DNA of 64,000 nucleotides from Botrytis cinerea B05.10 (Eukaryota; Ascomycota; Leotiomycetes; Helotiales; Sclerotiniaceae): positions 2,115,501 to 2,179,500 of the forward strand of contig NC_037313.1 in the NCBI RefSeq assembly GCF_000143535.2, written 5' to 3'. A program made the translations under genes and the position numbers. The first letter of the stretch is position 1, and each line of letters begins with the position of its first letter. The notes under the pieces were generated by a model. The model was not told the origin of the DNA. It searched no databases and saw only the letters and a list, made by a program, of their open reading frames with translations. Below, in pieces: positions 56,718 to 64,000 of the stretch.

Positions 56718-58660
56718 ATGATTTGGTCAGGCGAGGGCAAACAGATACCAATTATGCCTTGGATTTATCAAAACGCTGCCCCAGTGTATATCCGGCTAGG
56801 TCAAGATAACGTGTTGTTAAAACAGGCACTGAACACCGTCAAAGCCGCCTGGAGTCTTGAATACGGCAAATTCATTGCGTGGAAAAAGTTTTCCTGGGTA
56901 CCGGAATCAATACGGTATGCTATCTCGTTTCCAAAAAGCTGGCTCCGCTTGCGTCAATTTATATATGGTATGAGAAAAACGGCAAAGTCTTCAGGTGTTT
57001 CTCAAGAACAAAACGATTTCGATTGTGAGTGGTTACACCGGGCTTGGACGTTTCAGGAATTCATGCTTGCTTCGAACCCATGCTTTTTCTGGGGAACAAC
57101 TGAGATCTCTTGGCTACAAATGGGAGGAGTATTCTATTTTACGGATATTTCTGAGTCAAAATTGGGAAGAGCGATCTCGTACGCCACGGCTTTTGGACAA
57201 AAATATGATACTGCATTTAGAACATTCGTCACACCTTGGACCGACATAATGTCTCAGACATCATGGGCTTGGATTTTGAGGATTGAGAATATGTCCAGGC
57301 CTGATCACTATCAGCAGTAAGTGCATCATACCTTTTACCAGCTACATTAACAGTCTCAAGCCCAATTGTAATTGATAATTGGAGATTTGGGCTGCTAAAT
57401 CTTCTTTGCACGCGTTCAAATTTCTGACGCCAGCAATCACAAGCTTGTCTGCGCTTCGATAGATGGGTAGCACCGCTGCTAGCCGCAGCTGACATTTTGC
57501 AGTCCCTGTTTCCAATGAACCAGGTCGTTGATTCTGATTTATTTTCCGGGTATTCTGTCATGAAAAATCTCCGAATGAGGCGTTCATCGACCAGTCATGA
57601 TCATGTCTATGCGTTTTATGGAGTTCTGGAATTGATTTATCGAGTAACCCCGCCATCGGCTAATGATGAACGACCCCTGGACTTAGTGTATCTGGATTTC
57701 TTTGTATATGTCACTGGTTGCCACAATTTATTTCTGCATCTCATTGCCGATTCTGGACTTCACCAAGCACTTCCGGGAGGACCATCTTGGCTGCCAGATT
57801 GGAGCACGGCTTTAGAGAACCGTACCTGGTTGAGTCCCAGATACATACACAAGATGGGCTCGGAGCGCATGTCACAAGTCATCAAGAGGCGGCACATGAA
57901 TACACCAGTTGGGGAGATAGAGATGATATGTGTGGTTGAAGGACGTGTGTTGAAGGTTTCGGCGACTTTTCATTCCAAAATTACGTTCTTTAGGACGTTG
58001 GAAGAGCAATACTGGCAAGATTTCTTGGCCGTTGACGGTACATCTCGATCAAATACAGCGGATAACAACGAATTCCGAGAGCAGAACGTGACCCGTTTAG
58101 CAGTCACGAGTTTATTATATGATTGGTTGAAGGCAAGTCCCTCCACCCGTGACTTCATCAAGAATCCCCTTTGGGCAACAATGTCTGTATTTGGTGCACC
58201 CGGCAACGAGCATTTAATGCCAGAAATACTTGGCGGGCAACATTGGCTAGTCATAGGGGTGGGAAAATTGCTCGTATATGTACAAACTGCACTGAACGAA
58301 TCTTGGTTCAGTGATCCCGAGCAAGATAGAACAATTGCGACGCTACTGCTCGTTAAAGAGTTTTTGAAAGATCCAGAGGCTCTCCAGGTAATGCAAGAAA
58401 TCTACCAAAGCATGTTAGGCAAGAGAAGCTTCCTCACAACAGAAGATGGGGAAATTGGCTCCGGTCCGTCATTGATGAAAGTCGGAGACAGAATCGCTCA
58501 TATTGCAGGCGTCGGACTTCCTATGTTATTGCGGCCTCATGAGCCTGTCGATGTAATGGGAAACTACTATTCTGTAGTAGGCCCTGTGTGTTTTTCTACG
58601 AAGCATATGGAACCAGTGAGCGTGGATTGGGCTAAGAGGGAGACCATTGCTTTAGTCTAA
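56718..58660 (+). CDS. HET-domain-like protein, 5' end uncertain or truncated
   Basis: Exons 56718-57316 and 57463-58660 flank a GTAAGT...TAG intron and give 598 aa if translation starts at 56718. HET landmarks: IPIMPWIYQNAAPVYIRLGQ (IY-x2-A-x2-V-x-LG), WLHRAWTFQEFMLAS (the W-x-R-x-W-x-x-QE box) and, in exon 2, DHVYAFYGVL, then typical C-terminal blocks. The first half of the domain (the SYxWG and IDA-CINQ region) is missing or strongly altered. The frame stays open without an ATG back to about 56565 (RIWLPGLGLES, then YFVDLIGPMIW), so an upstream exon or 5' decay is likely. HET proteins mediate vegetative incompatibility. I cannot tell whether this copy is functional. Confidence 0.6.
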
Positions 58661-59173
58661 CAGTTTGGTGGGTTTTGAAGGAATCAAATATTTGATACAA
58701 GAAAGGCTATCACGCCTTTTGTGAGTACAGAGTCATTATCACTACACTGAAAACTAATGTCAACGATTTTCAGATTAAACGTTTAAAGTGAGATTAAACA
58801 TGGAGTTTTAGTGCAATTTGCATTTAACTCGTCAGACACTGTGTTACTTGCAGAAAATCTGGAGATTCCATCAGTAATAGCTGCGTGCCAATTCTTGCCG
58901 ACTTCATTATACGTAATCCTCTTCAGGGCAACGTCGCGTAGCGAGGCTAATCCTAAAAGTGGCTACCCAACCGAAGTGCCCTCAGTTTGCTCCCTCCGAT
59001 GCCGTCCAACTAATGCATCTAGTAGCTTTTCCATACCGTATATCCGACATGCAGATCTTCAACTAACATCCGCTAATATTTCTTTCTGAGATTTCCTCTC
59101 CCATCACCACCGTCCCGCCACTTGTAACCTGCTTCAAAATCCCTACATAATCTCTCAAGCTCGCTCCTCTGAC
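58661..59173. other. Intergenic between HET-like gene and 5S rRNA
   Basis: About 510 bp of 3' flank and sequence upstream of the 5S gene, with no gene recognised. Confidence 0.45.
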
Positions 59174-59292
59174 ACATACGACCATAGACTGAAGAGAATT
59201 GGGCATCCCGTCCGCTCTGCCATACACAAGCTTCAGATCGGTGGATTAGTAGTTGGGTGGGTGACCACCAGCGAATCCCCACTGTTGTATGT
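59174..59292 (+). rRNA. 5S ribosomal RNA
   Basis: A 119 bp sequence with the fungal 5S plan. The 5' end ACATACGAC pairs fully with the 3' end GTTGTATGT (helix I). Helix II is CTGAAG with CTTCAG. The conserved CATCCCGTCCGCTCTGCC and TAGTAGTTGGGTGGGTGACC blocks are present, and a T run follows (59292 onward) as the RNA polymerase III terminator. Dispersed single 5S genes are normal in Pezizomycotina, unlike the rDNA-linked copies of yeasts. The minus-strand open frame over it is spurious. Confidence 0.93.
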
Positions 59293-59300
59293 TTTTTGCT
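59291..59300 (+). terminator. RNA polymerase III T-run terminator of 5S
   Basis: A run of T directly follows the 5S 3' end (GTTTTTTGC), the standard Pol III stop. Confidence 0.75.
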
Positions 59301-60367
59301 TTTATTTTGCTTTTTTGGAAAATTTTGGTAGGAGGGCGACGGCGAGGGTGGTGTGTTTTCCTTTGTTTCTCTACTTGTCGCTTTTATTTAACGATTGAGA
59401 AATACACAAGACAAGAGTTAATTATGTACAGCTACTCCTTTGTGCACCTGGGATGAATTAGCTCGTTCGTGTTGCCTCTCCATGCCTGAAGTCGTTACGA
59501 AAATTGGTGAAACTGGATTGAGATAGCTGTATACCGGCTTCAGCCACATTGCATGATCAAAGGTCAGGACGAAGCTTTTGTTTTAGCCATTTCCGCCTCT
59601 ATCGACGACGTACAAGCGATGATATAAAGATCAATGTATAGTGTGAGAAGTAGATCATGTTGGATGTGATTTACTAATTAATGAATTCAGACGATCAAGG
59701 CGACTCGGTTAGTGAGTGAGTGACGAGATTCAACAAACATCGAGTAATTGCAATGACCAGAAAGACAATGATATAATTATCTAGACATATGACTGATTAA
59801 GCTTGCATGGCAGAATCCCTGGCCATTTGACCTCAAAACTAACTCTCTTCTTGAATCATGAATTCAAGCTGTGGACAGAGCTTTTCTCGCGGGGTTTGAG
59901 GCTGCTGGAAAACTAAGTACGTGTTTTCCAATAGAACATTACCCCTTGTACTTTACAGAAGCCATGACAATACTGCGTAGTGAGCTCTCACTTGGTAGTC
60001 TCTTCAATCGCTCAAATACCGTGCAATAAGAATGACAAAAAGATTCGCAAGCTGTTATAAAGCAGGAAACATGCTAGTTCCAATATAGAAATTCATGCAG
60101 TTCTTCGTCACGAACTCTGAAAATCGTTAACCCTTTATTAACAAATAGCGCTTGCATTACCTTAGCACCGGATATAACGGCAACGATCCACTTCCGAGCC
60201 TCGGTAGTTTCCCCGCAAAAGTTACCCCAGAAGTGAACATGATAAGGCTCTCTAATCACCTCCATCTCTCATCTATAAATCTATATCATAACTTTACGAC
60301 TCTTTGATTGTACGATTGAAACCACGAGAATAATCGTTACTTGTTTGGAATCATCTATAATTTCAAA
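59293..60367. promoter_or_regulatory. Upstream region of the thiolase gene
   Basis: About 1.07 kb, including a CCTCGG at 60199-60204, 164 bp before the thiolase ATG. No gene is supported; a 63-codon minus-strand frame at 60074-60265 lacks any known feature. Confidence 0.45.
60199..60204 (+). promoter_or_regulatory. CCTCGG, possible FarA/FarB fatty-acid response site
   Basis: The hexamer CCTCGG is the core bound by the Zn2Cys6 fatty-acid regulators FarA/FarB in Aspergillus and is enriched before beta-oxidation genes. Here it stands 164 bp upstream of a thiolase start. A six-base match is weak alone; context makes it worth noting. Confidence 0.35.
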
Positions 60368-61804
60368 ATGGTTATCAAACGCAATGAACCATGCTACGTC
60401 CTAGGCGTCGGCATGACCAAATTCATCAAGCCAAGGGGTAAAGTCGATTACACTGAGCTTGGTTTTGAAGCTGGTATCAAGGCTATGCTTGATGCACAAA
60501 TCAATTATGACGATGTCGACCAAGGCGTGGCGTGTTATGTTTATGGCGACTCGACCTGCGGACAACGTGTCTTTTACCAATTTGGAATGACCCAAATCCC
60601 AATCTACAACGTAAACAACAATTGTTCAACAGGCTCAACCGGGTTGGCCTTGGCCAGAAACGTCATTAGTCATGGAGGTGCGGATTGTATATTGGTGGTT
60701 GGATTCGAAAAGATGAACCCAGGTTCGCTGCAGAGTTTCTGGAATGATCGTAGTAACCCGACTGGCACATCGGGTGAAATGATGCGAGCTACTAGGGGCG
60801 TCACGAATGCGCCTGGGGCTGCACAAATGTTCGGTAACGCAGGCAGGGAATACATAGAAAAGTATGCCAGTTCCTTCTTCATTTTCAATGGTGTAACAAG
60901 CAGCTAACTCATCGCAAATAGGTATGGTGCCAAGAATGAAGATTTTGCGGAGATTGCGAGAGTGAACCACGAACACTCGCAACGAAACCCATACTCTCAA
61001 TTCCAAGATGTATACACTCTAGAGCAGGTCATGAAGGCTCCCATGATTCATGAGCCTCTTACAAAATTACAATGCTGTCCTACATCGGATGGAGGGGCAG
61101 CAGCTGTTCTAGTTTCCCAAGACTTCCTCGATGCCCGCCCGCATCTCAAAGAACAAGCAGTATTAATTGCTGGTCAATGTATGGCCACTGATGCTCCATC
61201 GCTATTCTCTAAATCCGCGATTGATCTTATGGGTTTTGAGATGACAAAATTTGCTGCAAAGACTGCTATGGAGGAAGCAAAGGTTACACCTGCAGACATC
61301 AAAGTCTGCGAGTTGCATGATTGTTTCTCGGCCAACGAGATGATTGTTATCGACTCTATGGGTCTTTCCCCGCCAGGAAAGGCACACGAGATGGTCAGAG
61401 CAGGTGATATTACATATGGCGGCAAGATGGTCATCAACCCCTCCGGCGGATTGATCTCAAAGGGTCATCCACTCGGAGCCTCAGGGATTGCACAGTGCGC
61501 TGAGCTCGTCTGGCATCTTCGTGGATGGGCAAACAACAGATTGGTTGATGATACAAGAGTAGCTTTACAACACAATCTTGGATTGGGCGGGGCTGCTGTA
61601 GTGACTGTATATAAGCGTGCTGATGGGAAGGCAAATGCTCCTGTTGACTCCGCTGACGTTGGAAAGAAGAATAAGTTGGGTTACAACCCAGCTGTTGAGG
61701 CAAAAGGATTCACAGAGCAGCAAGCTACCAGTGTGAGAAGTAAGACGAAGTCTAGTGCTTGGGCTTTGGGTGATGTGGAGAAGAAGGTGGAAGCGAGGTT
61801 TTAA
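60368..61804 (+). CDS. SCPx-type thiolase (sterol carrier protein X thiolase domain)
   Basis: Exons 60368-60861 and 60922-61804 flank a 60 bp GTATGC...TAG intron with a GCTAACTC branch and give 458 aa; an in-frame ATG nine codons upstream is less likely. These thiolases cleave 3-ketoacyl-CoA, often branched, in peroxisomes or mitochondria. Active-site landmarks: YNVNNNCSTGSTGLALA with C86, KVCELHDCFSANE (the SCPx-type CELHDCF), and NPSGGLISKGHPLGASG carrying the catalytic His. The splice rebuilds EKYGAKNEDF. The C-terminus ends EARF, which is not a canonical peroxisomal PTS1, and no SCP2 lipid-binding domain follows. Localisation is therefore open. Confidence 0.9.
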
Positions 61805-63805
61805 TCCTCCTGAATATGTTTTTTGATAATTCAATACCCATGTTTGCAATACAGCTCCTTGTATCAATTTTTTCAGTTTTCAATATTCATCAACTATATC
61901 GTGGACTGTGATATCTCCATCAATCATTAAGTGTGCCGAAGTCTTATTTCACTGGCGGGAATGATTACTTCACACGTCCTTTATACATACATAGCAAGGT
62001 CAAAATAATCGGCGGACCTTACGATCAAAACTTATCCTTTCATTAGATATGCATCATCGTCAATTGAATTGCAATTTTACCGCCATATCTTTTTTCATCA
62101 TCCAATCATTCCGCGATTTTGGAACCCCGCAGCATCTTCCAAAAAGTGGCAATCTTAAAGATACCGTGGAATCAAGAATCAAACCATATCCGGACTTCCC
62201 GCTCGTTTCTCTGGTAGCGATAAATTTCTGCTTCTGTTTCCAATTGGGTAATTCTTTCTTTGTCATTTGTGTTTCATAGCCAGAATGCGGTAGTCAAGTG
62301 GGACACATTGAGTACAAAGATGTGAATTCTGAGTTGTCTATCGAGGCTTTTCGCGCCTCAGTTTTTAGAAAATCTATCGGAAAGCATAAATATGAATCAC
62401 TAGTCTTATTTTAAATCCCTTCACTTTCTTCGAGATGCTGAGGGGAATTCATAATTCTGGTGATCCGATAAACCATGCTGGAAGGAGCGTCAGCGTCTGT
62501 GTCTTGTACTTGGTAGGATGAAGTATTGCTGCTCTAAATATGCGCTTTCTATTCTAGAATGATGTGCATCCTTTGATAAGACATATCATAAAATTCGTCA
62601 CCATAGATCTGCTTGTTGTCCTGGACGACCTTTCTCACTGTCGATGATCCGTCCAATTTGATTCTGCTTGTCGAAATTCTTTGGTTAACTCATCATTATT
62701 ATATGTCACTTTACAGTCAATGACATACATGTCGAAATTAAGATCAGCTCATCTATCTTTTCCTCATGTTTGTAAAGTACAGAAAAGAAGAAGAAAATGA
62801 TCTTTCTCAAAATTCCATCATAAGAATTCTCACCAGTCCTCACACACCTCAAAGGTTCGAGAGGTGCAAGGAGTTGATTTTGGGTTTAGACTTTTTAGTG
62901 TCTCTGGATCTTTTATATTTAGTGGTCTCTGTATCTAGAGTACCCGTGCATTTGTTGCGCAGCTGCAGTAACTTGTTATTCACTGGTATCGTTGCCTCTT
63001 TTCGTCCAGCTTATCATTACCTAGCCATCTCATTCCAAGTCACTGGCCCTATATAAGGTACTCTCAGCAATGAATCAGTCTCTTCAGAATCTCAAAAATA
63101 ACCAAAGACATCATTTATGAAGTCTAGAAGGAAGTGGCGAGCGTGTCTTAATTACATATCCATAAAAAAGGACCTGGAACACTCTCTAGTTATACATGGA
63201 TTGTTCTTGAGATATCATCAAGTCTACTCATTAATGGTTGCTATTTCAACAAATTTCTATTTATTTCTCTGAAAAAAGTTTCTTACTGTCAATCGCAATA
63301 TGATTGTTGCTGCCGTAGCCGATATATCACGCATAGCGTGACAAAATCAAATAATCTTAATTTGATGCCTATATACCTATTAATTTTGAAGATTCTGGGT
63401 TATGATATCTTAAACCTCGAGCTCCTTAGGTAGTCGCTGACTTCCATTCTTCCTTCATGTTATTTGATCAGATTCTGGAATGTGGAAAAACTTTTATATA
63501 ATGGGATCTTAAAATTGGGTCAGTAGTCTTGATTCACTCACTTTATTCATCACTTCCCGCCTGCGCTAACATCACGTCTATTTTCGGTACCTATACCAAA
63601 ATTTCACACTCTCGCAATTTTGCCAGATATATATGACGGGATACATTCACTAACTTAATGGTATCTTAGTTCACGCAGAAGACAAATTCCTCGCCTCGCA
63701 CAAACCCCACCATCTCGAATCATGTACCCAGGGAATCTACCTAAAAGCTAAAAGCATCTTATCATAAATCATAAAAGTAAACCGAATGAAGTTCAAAGCC
63801 TCCTA
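61805..63805. other. Gene-free interval before the right-edge gene
   Basis: About 2 kb, AT-rich. A 96-codon plus-strand frame at 62766-63056 has no recognisable domain and was not called. Nothing else is supported. Confidence 0.45.
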
Positions 63806-64000
63806 TCACAACCAGGGAATGGTAACAGCATCACCCATTCTATCTATCCCCTTCAATCTTTCCAAAACTCCTCGACTCCAAACCGTATGCTTATGCTCCT
63901 CACCCAACACTCTCACCTGCACTTCCCACGCCTTCTCATGCCATTCGATTGCCTTTCTCCTGCACTCCACATCCCCACTTTGCATACCTATCTCCTCCCA
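63806..64000 (-). CDS. C-terminal end of a TPR-like gene (runs off right edge)
   Basis: A minus-strand frame enters at the window edge and is open for 64 codons before a TGA at 63808-63806. It reads like the last unit of a helical repeat protein: RRKAIEWHEKAWEVQVRVLG, then EEHKHTVWSRGVLERL. This resembles the kinesin-light-chain-type TPR pattern (A-x-L-x-I-x-x-x-LG-x-EH-x-x-T). The start and the rest lie outside the window, so the identity of the protein cannot be given. Confidence 0.5.
   Translation of the reverse strand, partial: WEEIGMQSGDVECRRKAIEWHEKAWEVQVRVLGEEHKHTVWSRGVLERLKGIDRMGDAVTIPWL

Noticed and set aside
59073..59282. 69-codon minus-strand frame
   Set aside because: It is the complement of the 5S rRNA gene.
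62766..63056. 96-codon plus-strand frame with a hydrophobic middle
   Set aside because: No family resemblance or supporting splice sites; surrounding sequence looks intergenic.
1..64000. tRNA genes
   Set aside because: I scanned both strands for the GGTTC-A/T-arm pattern; the hits (for example near 11330, 12340, 48080, 56040, 56575) lack pairing stems or lie in coding sequence.
1..64000. CRISPR arrays, insertion sequences or intact transposons
   Set aside because: No regularly spaced repeats, transposase, reverse transcriptase or integrase motifs were seen.

Overview
This 64 kb window comes from a filamentous ascomycete (Pezizomycotina). The gene set and intron style best fit Leotiomycetes, such as the Botrytis/Sclerotinia group; that placement is inference, not proof. 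Three lines of evidence point to a fungus. Genes are interrupted by short GT-AG introns (about 48-205 bp) with CTAAC/CTAAT-like branch points. Typical fungal families are present: Zn2Cys6 regulator, HET domain, GH76, flavohemoglobin, SUR1-like mannosyltransferase and a fungal copper chaperone. A lone, dispersed 5S rRNA gene lies at 59174-59292. I recognise no bacterial operon, virus or intact transposon.

Layout. 1-950 is the N-terminal part of an unknown gene running off the left edge. 1567-6040 holds four minus-strand genes (A-D) that share a short LR/C module; A and B also share a CHORD-like cysteine/histidine zinc-binding tail split by an intron at the same codon. I do not recognise this family, and it is the best candidate here for something undescribed. 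7108-9117 is a decayed HET-domain gene. Next come pyrroline-5-carboxylate reductase (9774-10891), secreted GH76 alpha-1,6-mannanase (13284-14652), a microsatellite/homopolymer tract (15129-15699), a broken BTB-like gene (16400-17318), MLH3 (17555-20527), a Ser/Thr-rich conserved fungal protein (21520-23028), a secreted type-B carboxylesterase (24733-26343) and a SUR1/CSG1-like mannosyltransferase (26907-28934).

A Zn2Cys6 regulator and an MCT-type MFS transporter lie in tandem (29615-32939). Flavohemoglobin (NO detoxification) and a nitronate monooxygenase-like enzyme are divergently transcribed (33883-36961). A secreted GH13 alpha-amylase with four exons follows (37697-39348), then a proline-rich unknown, an AT-rich gene-poor stretch, a three-exon unknown with a HEIVH metallopeptidase-like motif (42220-44618), a single-pass membrane coiled-coil protein (45079-46584), a mitochondrial PP2C phosphatase (47384-49287), RQC1/TCF25 (49947-52200) and an ATX1-type copper chaperone (52946-53410). 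After 3 kb without a recognisable gene come a 5'-incomplete HET-like gene (56718-58660), the 5S rRNA gene, an SCPx-type thiolase with a CCTCGG fatty-acid-response-like site upstream (60368-61804), and the C-terminal end of a TPR-like gene running off the right edge.

Functionally the region mixes housekeeping genes (proline synthesis, mismatch repair/meiosis, ribosome quality control, copper delivery, sphingolipid mannosylation) with accessory content: secreted hydrolases, allorecognition-type genes in decay, and the four-gene unknown cluster. Exon boundaries were derived by reading splice sites and checking frame by hand; no database search was run.
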